Positions 41,608-53,538 of a stretch of DNA of 64,000 bases are shown here, piece after piece. Both the position numbers and the translations under genes were made by a program. Below the pieces are notes generated by a model. The model was not told the origin of the DNA. It worked only from the letters and a program-made list of their open reading frames with translations, and ran no database searches. The stretch's first letter is position 1. Every line of letters starts with the position of its first letter. The DNA comes from Cryptomeria japonica (taxonomy: Eukaryota > Streptophyta > Pinopsida > Cupressales > Cupressaceae), in contig NC_081408.1 of the NCBI RefSeq assembly GCF_030272615.1, forward strand, positions 765,832,830 through 765,896,829, written 5' to 3'.

Positions 41608-44130
41608 ATGGCTAGGACTAGGTCTCAAAGTCAGAGATGACCACAAAATGAAATATGGGAAGAGGAAGATTATGTTAACCCCTTTTCAAGAAGAGGAGAC
41701 CCACACATTCCTACAAAAGCACAAATAGAAGAAGACACTAGTAATCCCATATTTAATAGACTCTTTGAGGAAATTCTTTGGGGGAATGTTGATGCTCATT
41801 TCCTAAGACTTGCTCAAGAAGGAGCCAAACTCCCACTAGATTTTGACGTGTCACAACTTAGGGATGCACCAGAACAAGCCCAACATAGCCATCAACAAGA
41901 AAGAAATTGAGACAACAGGAGGACAAGAAATACCCACAACTATGACAATAACTATCAACAAGGGAATGACCTGCCTCCTCCCACAAAAATGTATATGTTG
42001 AGACAACAAATACAAGACCTCGCACAACAAGTCAATTCAGGAAGGCAACAAAAATAATACGCTCTCGAAGATATCTATCCCTATCCATTTGATAGGAACA
42101 TGATCATGCCTCCTTTCCCACACAATTTTGAAATACCAAAATTTGACAAATACAAGGGGAAAGGAGATCCAAGGGACCATGTGAGAGAAATTACTCTGCA
42201 TTCTTAGAGGTGGCATATGACAAAACATATTTAATGCACCTTTTTCCTCAAAGTTTGGGCGGGTTGGCCATGAAATGGTTTTAATGTTTGCCCGACGAAA
42301 TACAAATATTTGAGGGCCTAGTACAAAAATTTATCACTCATCATTCACATAACATAGAACGTGATGTCTCCATGGTTGCTCTATGTGATACCAAACAAAA
42401 TAATGGAGAGTTATTCTCAACATTCTTACAAAGATGGAGACACCTTTCTAGTAGATGTTCCTTTCCCATTCCGGAGGAACAATTAGTGGAAATTTCCATT
42501 TCAAACTTAAATGAAGAGATCTAATTCTACTTAGACATCAAATGTTCAGACACTTTCAAAGACATGATAGCCCAAGGGCTTAAGATCGAGAAAACCCTTA
42601 TCAAAAAGGGACTTGTCAAAATATACAAAGACAATAAGGATGGTCCATGACCAACCTACAATAGTGACAAGCCCAAATTTTGGGCCAAGAACAAAAACAT
42701 TGTTAACGATGGTGTTGTAGACACAAGAACTATCAAAATCACCTAACCCATAGTCAAAATTGTAGGGCAAGTAGATAATTGTAACAACCCCAATACCAAC
42801 CAAGGTGATCCCCAAAATAATCAAGGCAATCAAACTCCCAACATGCAACAAGAGGCACCTAAAAATAGGTACCCTACCTACAAACCCAGTCTAACGTACA
42901 CACTCTTGGGAGAACCTCTTGAAAATATGTTACGACAACTCATATCTTCCGATCTCATCACATTGCTTAAAACATAAAACTACGAACCACATGTTAAACC
43001 TTCATGGTGGAGAGATAATAAGTATTTTGAATTTCACAAGGGAAAATGACACAACAAATAGCTGTCATCGGTTAAAAGATCATTCAAGACCTCATTGATT
43101 GAGGTGATATAGAAGTGGATGGACATAATGCAAAGACTTCTAATATAGATCATACCATGTTCAAGAATCCACTCCCATCATATGAGAAAGGAGGTCCCTC
43201 CCATCAAGGTAAGAACCAAGATAACACAACGAACTGTACACGTGCACCATATACCTATACCATCAATAACCTTTATGATGTGAATGAACAAATTTCAACC
43301 ATTACAATCAAAGGAAAGGATCCAACATGCAATGTTGTTACACGTCGTAGCAAAATCACCATACAAGGAGCTCCATTGAGAGTGACATACTTGCCCAAAC
43401 ATTATAACCTTGTGGATCAATTGGATAAGATGCCAACACTCATCTCCATACTAGAGATTTTGTGCCTATCACCCTCACATAAAACCATCTTCGACCAATC
43501 TCTCCAAGAAGCATCAGTTCCATCCAACCTCAATACAAATCAATTTCAAGCCATGGTTGGAAGTCTCAAATCATCACCATGTCTCACTTTTGCTGAGAAT
43601 GACGATTTATCCTTTCAACAAACACATAACACCCCTCTCTACATTGAGGGATTCATACATAAACATAGAATCAATTGAGTCTTGATTGACAATGGATCTG
43701 ACCTTAACATATACACATTATAGTTAATAATAACCTTGGGGTATGCAACATAAGCAACCGATGCCAGAAAGAGGATCACCATCAAATCCTATGATTCAAT
43801 GCAGAACACTCTTCTAAAGGGTATGTTACTCTACCAGTCAGGGTAGGACATGTGGTGAAGGCTGTGGTTTGTCAAGTCTTAGACCTCCCTCTTCCATATA
43901 ATCTCCTATTAGGTAGACCATGGATTCATGCCATGCAAGTGGTACCATCCACCTACCATCAATGTATCAAGTTTCCACATAACCGAGTAGATAATACTAT
44001 CCTTAGTGATGCCAACCCATTTGCCTTTTGCAACAATATAAGGCATCAACAAAATATCATAGTACCCAACAACAAAGAAGCAACTGCCTCATCATCCTAC
44101 ATCCACCCAACAAATCTCACCAATACACTG
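41608..44130 (+). pseudogene. TE-E Gag-protease
   Basis: ATG at 41608-41610 gives MARTRSQSQR then TGA, as in TE-D. After that the frame is recognisable as Gag: NPIFNRLFEEILWGNVDAHF, YPYPFDRN, PKFDKYKGKGDPRDHV, then HHSHNIERDVSMVALCDTKQ (about 42330-42400) and FLQRWRHLSSRC. The CCHC-like motif is damaged near 43030-43070. The protease is seen as VLIDNGSDLN (about 43680-43710) and LLLGRPWIHAMQ (about 43905-43940), with stops and frameshifts around it. No functional product is expected. Confidence 0.85.
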
Positions 44131-46562
44131 ATCCCTACACCCAAACAAGAGAAGTTGAAAATGAAAGTAAAGGATGAAGGGCCAAGAGAATATAACATTA
44201 GCCAACTTTTTTGTGTTGGCCAACTACCCCTTCCACCTAGGACTCATGCAAGCCACAAATGTTACTCAAGCCACCTGTTGCAACCAATACTGATACACTT
44301 GATGGATTCATCCCAGGGAGATCACAAGAACAAGAAAATATTGATGAAGACTTGACATGATGGATCTACACAGACCCTTTTGATAAAGGTAAACAACAAA
44401 TCAAGATCCCTACAGAGAAGTATGGTAAAGGTTTTACCATAATGCAAAAGATGGGCTATGATGGCCATACCACATTAGGATCCCATAGACAAGGCATACA
44501 AGAGCCATTACAACCCTTGTTATAACCATGAGATAAAATGGGACTCAGATTCAATCCTAGTTCAAGAGGCTCTTCTGATCTCAAGCTTACAAGCAAACAC
44601 AAGTAGACAACTTCTAAATTCACCCCTTCCGGAAGCAGGATAATGTCCATTGCGGACAAACCTACAACATCAGAAAATCCAAGTTACACAAGCACTTCTC
44701 ACTCAAAGTATTGACATGCAACACACCAACAAAAGAGTTATAATGCACAAAGGTCAATTACTTCACATTTGCCACTCTTGTCCATATCAGATACTCAAAC
44801 AATACCAACAATCCCATCAAATACGACACCTATAGTAGATGCTGACAAACCTTTTTCACCTGTAGACATCCAGATAATATATAGTGACAGAGTTATACAA
44901 AGTGATTCAGAAATGGATTCACATGAATATGAATGGGGTTCTTTAGCTTCACATGAATATGAAGAGGAGACTATTGAAACTTGTGAAGACAATGCTGCTG
45001 ACGAAGATCCATGGATCAAAACTTTTTTGATTCCAGATACTAAAGATACTTTAAGGATAGATAGGTCACCTCCCAAGACTAATTACGAGGAGGACAATAT
45101 TGATGATGACCTTGATAACTCCATCCTCACCATAACTGACGCATCCTATGAGATTACCCTTATTGAAAAGGTAATGTCAATAATCCACCCCCACCTCATT
45201 GACTGGAATCAATAAACTTTCTCGTGCCTTGACACCTCTCAAAATGATGAGGCGATCATAAACTTTCTTTAATTACGATATAACATACCAAGCAGGGCTC
45301 ACAAAGTTGGGTATGATATTGAACTTAACAACATGACTTACTTTGGAGAGAATGCTAAACCTTCCAACCACAAAAATATTACAATCAAAACAAGATCTTC
45401 AAGTGAAAACCACACGATGGCACTTTTTGATCCCAAAATAGTATAAACAAAGGACGTATCTAAGGGCGAAAACCTCTCTAAGTTGCTTGAGGATGGAAGG
45501 TTTTACATTCTTCTCTTTATCACAAATCAAGAGAGATCATCCATTCTTATAGAAGAGATAAAGGAAGTCAATCTAGGGGCACTAGAAAATCCACACATAA
45601 TACATCTAGCCAAATCATTAACTCTAGCAAAAGATCCTAATTTTACTAAATTTTTCCAGAAGTGAAAGATCAATTTTGCATGGTCCTATGTGGACATGCC
45701 AGGGCTCGATATAGAGCTAGTAATGCATCATTTGACAGTAGTAGAAGGGGAAAAACCAATAAAACAAAATCTCAGAAAGATGCATCCTCAAATTGCACTA
45801 TAAGTAAAAGAAAAACTCAAAAAGCTATTAGATGGTTTCATAAGACCCATTGATTATGCATAATGGATCTCCAACATTGTCCCAATGGCCAAACCAAATG
45901 GGGGCATCCGTATATGCACAGATTTCAGAGATCTAAAAAAGGCATATCCAAAAGATGATTTCCCTCTACCCAACATTGATATGATCATGGACCTAATAGC
46001 AGGACATGCAATGCTATCACTCATGGATGGCTTTTCCGGATACAACCAGATCAAGATCACCCTAGAGGATCAAAACAAAGCAACTTTTACATGCCCATGG
46101 GGTACATACTATTGGAATGTGATGCCATTAGGTCTCAAGAATGCAAGAGCTACATATCAAAGGGAAATGACTACCATCTTCCATAACATGATGCATACAC
46201 TAATGGAAGACTATGTGGATGATTTACTAGCTAAATCATTAACAAGAGAAGATCACCTTGCAGTGCTGGAATTTTTTTTCACTCGACTAGAACAATATAA
46301 TGTATGTCTCAATCCAAAGAAGTGTGTCTTTGGAGTGACCTTTGGGAAGCTCCTAGGATACATTGTCTCAAATAAAGGAATTGAGGTTGATCTTGCAAAA
46401 TTAAAAGCAATCATGGAGATTCCACCTCCTTAGAACATCAATCAGTTGAGGACATTACAAGGAAGGTTGTAGTCTATATGATAGTTCATTGCACAATTGG
46501 CTGATAAATGTCATCCCTTCACACATCTGCTACATAAGAATTTTGGTTTCAAATGGGAAGAG
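44131..46562 (+). pseudogene. TE-E pol: linker, G-patch-like segment and RT
   Basis: Begins with PKQEKLKMKVKDEGPREYN, which in TE-D lies right after the Gag-Pol stop. Here that junction (SSSYIHPTN, about 44090-44110) has no stop. A G-patch-like stretch (YGKGFTIMQKMGYDGH, about 44420-44470) follows, then an acidic linker. RT: AKPNGGIRICTDFRDL, then PWGTYYWNVMPLGLKNA and catalytic YVDD (about 46210-46222). It ends HPFTHLLHKNF before TE-H. Multiple stops. Confidence 0.88.
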
Positions 46563-47556
46563 TGTTAGGACCGAAAGGAAACTAAGAGGGGGGGGTGAAT
46601 CAGTTGTCTATGAATTTCATCCCAAATATAACTTAATCAAACTTGATACTTAATACTAGTAAGACAATCTTAATGTCAGTTAATAGATTAATAGTTAATA
46701 TCAATACTGGTGAAACGTAATGCATGAAACAAAAATAGAAACAACATCCACAACACATAACACAAAGATTTTGACGTGGAAACCCTGTAAGGGGAAAAAC
46801 CATGGTGGGGAACCTTACCCACAATCAGATGATACTACTGCAGATAGTATGTGTACATAAATGGGGTCTGCACATGCAAAAAGGCCAACCGCCTAGAGCA
46901 CACTGCTCAAATGGGAGTCGCAATGACTACAGTAGGATGGTTAAATCCTATAATAATGCACTGCTCAAATTAGCATCTCCAATGTTGGATTCAGTACCGG
47001 TTAAGCTCTAATAATCACCTTCAAACCTTCCTTGAACCTTCGAATGATGTCTGCTTGAATAGATTGGCTTATATTCACATACACCAAATACCACACTCTG
47101 TTACAATATCATTCTTTGTTACATTCATCTCAGAAATGATATCTTACATATATACCAAGCCTAAGACCAAATGTGTAGGTTGACTTACTAAGAATATTCA
47201 AACCAATTACAAATAAGACAAGATGTGATGCATCATGTCAGCTCAATACATTTACAATAATATTCGATCAATAAGTCATCTCCATAATGTGTTGTGCTGA
47301 TCTAGAATAGATAATGTGTGCCGGTGCATAACCTAGACCAATTTGCCAGTAACAACAAATATGTCAACCCGATTAGACCAATAACCAAAACACCAAAACC
47401 AAATATCCAAACCATGTCTTCGACATAATAAAGTGATCTCCAGATGATAACAAGTCTTTAATAGCATCAGTGAACCATATAACCTATCGGTGAACATATA
47501 CCAGTGACTGTGCATAAGTCACTGAACTTGCCGGTGAACACAATGTGCCGGTAACA
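46563..47556 (-). repeat. TE-H: Sirevirus-like LTR (3' LTR of a truncated element, or near-solo)
   Basis: It starts TGTTAGGACCG directly against TE-E coding sequence, has the AGAGGGGGGGTGAATCAG word and a GTGGAAACCC / GGGGAAAAACCAT block (about 46775-46805), and ends GCCGGTAACA. What follows (CTCCAGAAGG, TTTTGACATCAATGACAAAAC) looks like the sequence before a polypurine tract in minus orientation, so this would be the 3' LTR. The end coordinate is inferred from that and from the repeat structure. No partner LTR was found. Confidence 0.65.
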
Positions 47557-48150
47557 AAACCATAGCTCTCCAGAAGGATAAGTTTTGACATCAATGACAA
47601 AACTAATGCAACACATCCATAATACAAACAAAGAGAACTATCAACAAGCATTCTAGTAGCTTAAGGACTACCTGTTGACCCCACCATTTCTATCACCACC
47701 ATCTCCAGACAGGCCATTATTACTGTGCATAAGTCACTGAACTTGCCGGTGAACACAATGTGCCGGTAACAAAACCATAGCTCTCCAGAAGGATAAGTTT
47801 TGACATCAATGACAAAACTAATGCAACACATCCATAATACAAACAAAGAGAACTATCAACAAGCATTCTAGTAGCTTAAGGACTACCTGTTGACCCCACC
47901 ATTTCTATCACCACCATCTCCAGACAGGCCATTATTACTGTGCATAAGTCACTGAACTTGCCGATGAACACAATGTGTCGGTAACAAAACCATAGCTCTC
48001 CAGAAGGATAAGTTTTGACATCAATGACAAAACTAATGCAACACATCCATAATACAAACAAAGAGAACTATCAACAAGCATTCTAGTAGCTTAAGGACTA
48101 CCTGTTGACCCCACCATTTCTATCACCACCATCTCCAGACAGGCCATTTC
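47508..48150 (-). repeat. 215-bp unit in three tandem copies across the TE-H LTR/internal junction
   Basis: The word CTGTGCATAAGTCACTGAAC starts at 47508, 47723 and 47938 (period 215). Each unit contains the last 49 bp of the LTR and 166 bp of adjoining internal sequence, including CATTTCTATCACCACC. The copies are nearly identical. Confidence 0.93.
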
Positions 48151-48380
48151 TATCACAACCATCTCCAGCTACAACTATGTTCTTAGGCATATTACTAGCA
48201 AAACATAATACAAAAGGAAAATAATGTATTGTATACTGCATCTCCAGGACACTAGTAGGGTAAGAACTCAGTTATACCACTATTGAATGATCTTGTCTTG
48301 TAGTAAGTTTAGCCACAACCAAAATTAGGCACTACATGCTGACACACAAGATACAACTCATGGGGAAAACTTTAAGAACC
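48151..48380. other. Internal remnant after the TE-H triplication
   Basis: No ORF. It continues the TE-H internal sequence to a C7 tract (48379-48385) where the character changes to AT-rich repeats. I take that as the truncation point. Confidence 0.4.
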
Positions 48381-48533
48381 CCCCCCTTGGACAAGGTGTA
48401 AAAACCTAGCAAAAGCTGTATAATTCCCGAGGAAAATTTTAATATTACTGGCGAATTTTTCCGGTTTACGGAGAAAAAATAATAATCTCCATTGGCGGAT
48501 TAGCTATGATCGCTCAAAGTTTGTGAAAAATCC

Positions 48534-48800
48534 TGGCGAATTGTAATGTTTTTAAAACCAAAAAAATATTTGCATGGGCAAATTGTAATGTTTTTAAAGC
48601 CAAAAAAATATTTGCATGGGTGAATTGTAATTTTTTTAAAACCAGAAAAATATTTGCATTGGCGATTTCAACCTATTTTCAAACCATTAAAAAACAATAT
48701 TGGCGATTTCAACCTATTTTCAAACCATAAAAATAAAATATTGGCGATTTCAAGCTATTTTCAAACCATAAAAAAAAAATATTGGCGATTTCAAGATATT
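48534..48800. repeat. 41-42-bp tandem array with TGGCGA core
   Basis: Six and a half units start at about 48534, 48575, 48617, 48659, 48700, 48741 and 48782. The first three have TGGCGAATTGTAATG then TTTGCAT; the rest have TTGGCGATTTCAA then TTTTCAAACCAT. Loose TGGCGAATT and TGGCGGATT words precede the array. Confidence 0.85.
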
Positions 48801-49545
48801 AAGTCATTAAAAGACGTGGCACACAGTCGTCAACTCTCTACCTGAAAGACTGCCCATTAGAAAATCTCGTGACCTAGCGACAAGCCCTTACGACTCTATC
48901 TCCAACTCACAAGCTCAAGATACTAAGCCTTTATAACCTCGAGATCTAGCGACTGAGGGAAACTGAACTGCCACTCGTCAATTCTTGACCACAAAATGTT
49001 AAGTCCTCGTCACCGCAGTGACTTGGAGATAGTGGTAGCTTTAACCCTTGTCACGTACTTGCCAACATAAAACTGTTTATCTCTTAACCGCTAGCACTTC
49101 ATACATTTAACTTCGCAAGTTGGCGATAACCATAAAACTTAACCACAAATTGTCTAGTCGCTAGCTCGCGACCTAAAAATGGTAACATTATACACACATG
49201 AGAGCTAGTGATAACTGTATGAAATGAGTTACTCGCTAACTCTCGCGGCTATAATGTATGACATAAGACCAAATCGAGACCTCGCAACCAAAGCAATTTC
49301 ATTAACAATCTCCAGCTCGGTAACACAAAACACTAACACCCAAAAAGCTAGAGACCTCATAATGTAAACCCAAACCACCTTGCCTCCAGCTCATGGCTTG
49401 ATCACGTCTCCAAACATTTTACCTCGTGAGCTGGCAATAACCATAAAACTTAACCACAAACTATCTGGTTGCTAGCTTGCAACCTAAAAATGCTAACATT
49501 AAACAAACATGAGAGCTAGCGACAATTGTGGTGGCAAGCTAATAT
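48801..49545. repeat. Unassigned repeat with CTAGCGAC / CTCGCGAC words and a 311-bp-spaced duplication
   Basis: About 100 bp at 49112-49212 recurs at 49423-49523 with roughly 85% similarity (shared AACCATAAAACTTAACCACA and ACATGAGAGCTAG). Throughout, CTAGCGAC, CTCGCGAC and GCTAGC words recur. No coding potential and no LTR ends. I cannot name the family. Confidence 0.5.
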
Positions 49546-50863
49546 GTACAAGGAATTTTTAAGGCTTGGATGTCGACTCATTCCTGGGGACTAGTTTGAA
49601 GGTTTCTCCTGAGTCGAGGTTGATTAGACAAGCGAAGATGATGGTTTCAGAGGCATAAAAGGATTGGATAGCTTCTGAGTTAGAGATGGGAGATCACAAA
49701 TTTCTCTAAGAAATCAAAGCTCAGGTTGCTTGTTGTCAGGGATTCTGAAGCAAAATTTGTCTAATCAAGGAGGAATAAAATCAGAACAAAATCCTTCACA
49801 ATAGATGAGCCTTAGCAGGATGCAGTGGATTTGATAGGCATGACTTCTAGAGTCTACAGTCATGTTGAAAAACACCAAAATGATGATTTTTCATGTGAAT
49901 GAACATCACCAAATGAAGTGTTAAAAGGTTATAAATACAATGGAGTGGTGACTTAATTGGTACAAGAGAAAAGAAACCTTTTTCATTTTCTGAGAGTGGT
50001 TTTTTTCCTCAGAAAGGAAGATGATGTTTGAGCAGGATCGTGCATGGAGTTGTTGTGTGCTCTGTGATATTGGATGGGTGTTTTTTTGTTTTCTCCTATG
50101 TGAGTGTTTTATTGTCAGAGGGGTTGTGAAAGTGAGAAGGATTGCCAAAGGGGGTGTGAAAGCCTTTTCTTATCAAGAAAGGCCAAGCATGGCACATCCT
50201 CTACTTGTACTCCGCCACAAGATGGCAGGGTGTTTGAAGAAGGAGCCCGTAGAGGAATGAAAGAAGGATTTGTTTGGGTGGGGAGTGGCAACTAGTCATC
50301 TTTGTGATGAGATGGAAGCTACAACCCCTCCCAAACATATTACATTTACCCTAAAGCTCCTCTTTCCACTTTCCCTAATCGTGGGCATGAAGGCTCGAAA
50401 TTCTCTTTCCATTTTCTCTGTTCCTGGGCATGAAGGCTTCCTCCTCTATTTGGAAATGATCTATTGGACAGAACGTAACATCTCACATTCCATCCAAAGG
50501 CATCAGGGTGATAATGGCATGGCTCAAGCAGTTTTGCAAGTTGTATAGTCATTGGGGTTCCTTTTCTGGTTCCAGTAGTGAGTCTAGATTCTAGGTGAAG
50601 GGAGCAAGTTGTATAGTCATTTACAGAGTAAATGAAAAGCATTTAGTATCAAGCTTTGTGAAGGTTCTTGAAGGAGTTATATATAAATTTATTTTGTGAC
50701 GGTTGACAGAAGTAGTAATTTTATTCAATAGAAGTTAAATTCTGATCTATCTCTCTCCGGTGTATAATTCTATCTCTTTCAAATGATCAGAATCATGAGT
50801 TTAAACTTTTTTCATTTGTTGCATTGTTATGGTGTATGTAATTCTTCATTTAATGCTTCCTAT
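49546..50863. other. Unassigned sequence with promoter-like and poly(A)-like signals
   Basis: TTATAAATAC at about 49930 could be a TATA box on the plus strand. About 770 bp further on, TTATTCAATAGAAG resembles the end of an LTR transcript. Several short ORFs (50021-50260 and others) have no recognisable domain and look incidental. It may be an LTR of an unrecognised element. I see neither terminal TG..CA nor a primer site. Confidence 0.3.
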
Positions 50864-52096
50864 TGATGTCATGGAAATGGGGACAAGGCAACAACAAAGT
50901 TCAATGTTAATAAGTTAGTTTCAACCATAAAAACAAAACAAAGAACTAAAAACCATTCCAAACATATCAAAAGAGATTTCAAAAAGCATGAAAGAAGTTT
51001 AACAAAATCAAAGAAAGGAGAAGAGCCTCCCTAAGATGCTTCCATGATGCCTTTCGATGCTTCTCCCTTGTTTCTCCACTCTCCAAGTCCCAAATGAGTG
51101 TAGCTCTCAGCTTTTAGCACTATCCATGGATGCCATATGGAGATTCAAGATGGTTGAATATGATAAGAAAATGCTATGCAAGTGTAGATAGTGATGCTAT
51201 AAAAAAGCTCTATGCTAATACCAGTATAACAACAATACTCTAATGCTTCTTTTTTGCTTGAGGAGAAGGGTTCTATTTATAGAAGAAATGGGGAAATGAA
51301 AGGTTAAGATTGAGTAATCTTAACAAGGGTTAGGATTGAAAGATGTTCAATCCATGTGAGACTTTCAACCCAATCCCATGTTGACAAGTGTCACCATGAG
51401 GAGGCTTGAGAGGAGAGATAAGGAGCATTAAATGCTTGAGGGGACATGATGGTTACCCTAGTCAAAGAAATAAATGCTTTGAAGAGACACATGGGTTACA
51501 TGAGGGTTAAGTTAGGGGTCAAAGTCCTTAACCATGGGTGCAAGTGGAATTAACCATTAATGGTCATGTAAGAGCCATAAGTGGTTTGGAAGACTTTAGA
51601 GGTTAATTTGTTAAACACACAAAGCATTAATTGCTTTTCAAAGACTTTGGAGTCTTTGAGAAGTGACTCCAATTTGCTTAGGAATGTGACAATATTTAGG
51701 GGATGGATTAGGTTAATTAGGAAGGGTTTAGAAGAATCTAGAAGGGGTTTAGGCATGCAAGTGGATTTTGTAGGAAAATGCAAGTGGGAAGAATTTTGGT
51801 ATTTTCAATTAAAATAAAATCATTTATTTCAATTAAATGGTGTAATTTGCATTTGGGTAAATATTCAAATAAATATTTATTTATTTAAATGAGAAAAAGG
51901 AAGATAAAGCATTAAAATGCTTGAAGACTTTGAGGGAAACCATTAAAGGCTTGAAGACTTTAAGGGAAGCAATTAAAGTCTTCAGAAGACTATAGAAGGA
52001 AGCCATCAAGTTTGAAGACTTTAACGGAAACCATTAAAGGTTTGAGAAGACTCTAGAAGGAAGCCATTAAATTTGAAGACTTTAAGGGAAACCATT
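50864..52096 (-). repeat. TE-J: diverged LTR of the TE-D type, interrupted by TE-F
   Basis: It starts TGATGTCATGG. From about 51055 it aligns with the TE-D LTR (shared CAAGTCCCAAATGAGTGTAG, TATGCTAAT.CCAGTATAAC and GAAGTGACTCCA), approaching 90% in the best parts. The first 190 bp differ. It stops at AAACCATT (52096), equivalent to TE-D 15383, where TE-F begins. The remainder of this LTR is missing. Confidence 0.8.
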
Positions 52097-52888
52097 TGTG
52101 TATGGTGAAAATGGATAACAATAATAACAAGATTGAAAGGCTAAATGAATTCAACCACAAAACCCTAGCCTAACAACAACAAAGATCCACCATAACATAT
52201 GAAGATTACCTAAAACAATGCAAATCACATGAAATCACAAAGATTATACCATCACATGTCCAATAGGGTTTTGATCTCCATTCTTCCTATCTCCATTGAT
52301 CTTGCTTGATATATTTGCTCTCAGATTTTATATGCACAAGAGCTCAACAAAGAACGAAATATGGTTGCAAGTAGGATCGTAGTGTAGTCAAGTCCTTCAA
52401 ATTGTCGATTAGGGTATTCAGTCATTAGAATGCTTGATTAGGGTTGATAATGAAGGAAGCATCTCCTTATATAGAAGACACTATATGAAATGGAGGGATA
52501 AGATTGAGAGGTGTAAAAAGAGGTCGGCTATGATTAGAGGGTAGGTAAAAGAAATAATAAAATAATGAAAGGGGTAGGTAGTGTATGAATTAAGAGATGA
52601 ATGACATGTGTCATGTGTAGAAAAGGTTAATGAATTAATTAAATAAATAAAGATTTATTTAATTAATAGTAGAAGTGGGATAATTAAATAAATAAAATAT
52701 TTATTTAATTTAGGAAAAGGATAATTTAAATAAATAAATGTATTTATTTAAATGAGAAATAAGGCTAGAAGAGGATAAATGAATTAATTAAATAAATAAA
52801 GATTTATTTAATTAATAGAAGAATTAGGCTTAGATAATTAAATAAATAAGATTTATTTAATTAGACATGACAATTTTAGGTGTCTACA
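52097..52888 (-). repeat. TE-F 3' LTR
   Basis: It starts TGTGTATGGTG and ends GGTGTCTACA; 792 bp. In sense it begins TGTAGACACC, like TE-D (TGTAGTCAC). 52628-52862 holds five AT palindromes with TTAATTAAATAAAT or AATTAAATAAAT arms, parallel in design to TE-D. Confidence 0.88.
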
Positions 52889-52935
52889 TTTTGCCCCTCT
52901 TTGAGACAATGCGGCTTGTCGCGTTGTTTCAAAGA
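52889..52935 (-). promoter_or_regulatory. TE-F polypurine tract with adjoining stem-loop
   Basis: Sense GGGGCAAAA abuts the LTR. TCTTTGAGACAATGCG (plus 52898-52913) pairs with CGCGTTGTTTCAAAGA (52920-52935) at 14 of 16 positions around a 6-nt loop. This is the best-paired of the three elements. Confidence 0.82.
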
Positions 52936-53139
52936 AGATAAGATGAACTGATACAGGGTTGCCCCAGGATGGGAATGATATGCCCCCTCGAGAGATTGGA
53001 TGAAAAAGTCTGGAAAGATTGCAGACAATCTCTCGATAAGAAAGAAAGGCTAGAATGGAATGGTTGGATAAAGTGACAAAGTCACGGGATAACGAAGACT
53101 GACTCGGGAAATGAAGGCGAGGGCTAGGGTAGGCTATAA

Positions 53140-53301
53140 GATAGACCACGGGGGAAAATACATCCTCATTGTCATCTACACATCCGCGAGAGATTAGAGT
53201 GCAGAGAGAGAAAAGAGCAACAGCAGTCAGCAATGATTGCTTTTGTTCATAGATTCGACCGTGTTCGCCGATTCTAGAGGCCAGCGGAGGCAGGAGAGCC
53301 G
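53140..53301 (+). promoter_or_regulatory. Antisense promoter-like region and first exon with 5' splice site in TE-F
   Basis: On the plus strand, GCTATAAGATAG (about 53133-53144) could be a TATA box. A purine-rich stretch and then GAGCCGGTGAGTACC (53295-53309) gives a strong 5' splice-site match at 53301/53302. TE-D has the related AAGCCAGTGAGTACC at about 16189. Confidence 0.45.
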
Positions 53302-53538
53302 GTGAGTACCACAAAACCTCCTCGTACTTTCATGCATTTATTGTTGTCATTAATGCATACTAGATAATGTAATAAATGCGCATTTATGTCAGGAAAGCAC
53401 GTTTGCATTTGAAAAGTATGAATTTGCATCTTCTAGGTCAAATCGGCAGTTCTGTGATGAACATACGCTGTTGATTGGATAAGCTGCTGAGAGGATACAC
53501 TCAAGCAGGTCCTCTAGGAAGACTAGGATAGATCAAGG

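Larger units (their letters stand above)
41555..46562 (+). mobile_element. TE-E right fragment: decayed Tat/Ogre-like gag-pol
   Basis: Continues TE-E after TE-A, from just before the gag ATG to the RT/RNase H connection, where TE-H interrupts it (after AAGAG, 46558-46562). It aligns with TE-D through Gag, protease, G-patch-like, linker and RT. It carries many stops and a few frameshifts. The rest of pol is not found in the window. Confidence 0.9.

Noticed and set aside
47661-48061. Two identical 61-codon minus-strand frames
   Set aside because: The same chance frame repeated by the 215-bp tandem duplication.
50021-50642. Several 60-100-codon frames near 50.0-50.6 kb
   Set aside because: No start context, domain or similarity to neighbours; kept only as part of an unassigned region.
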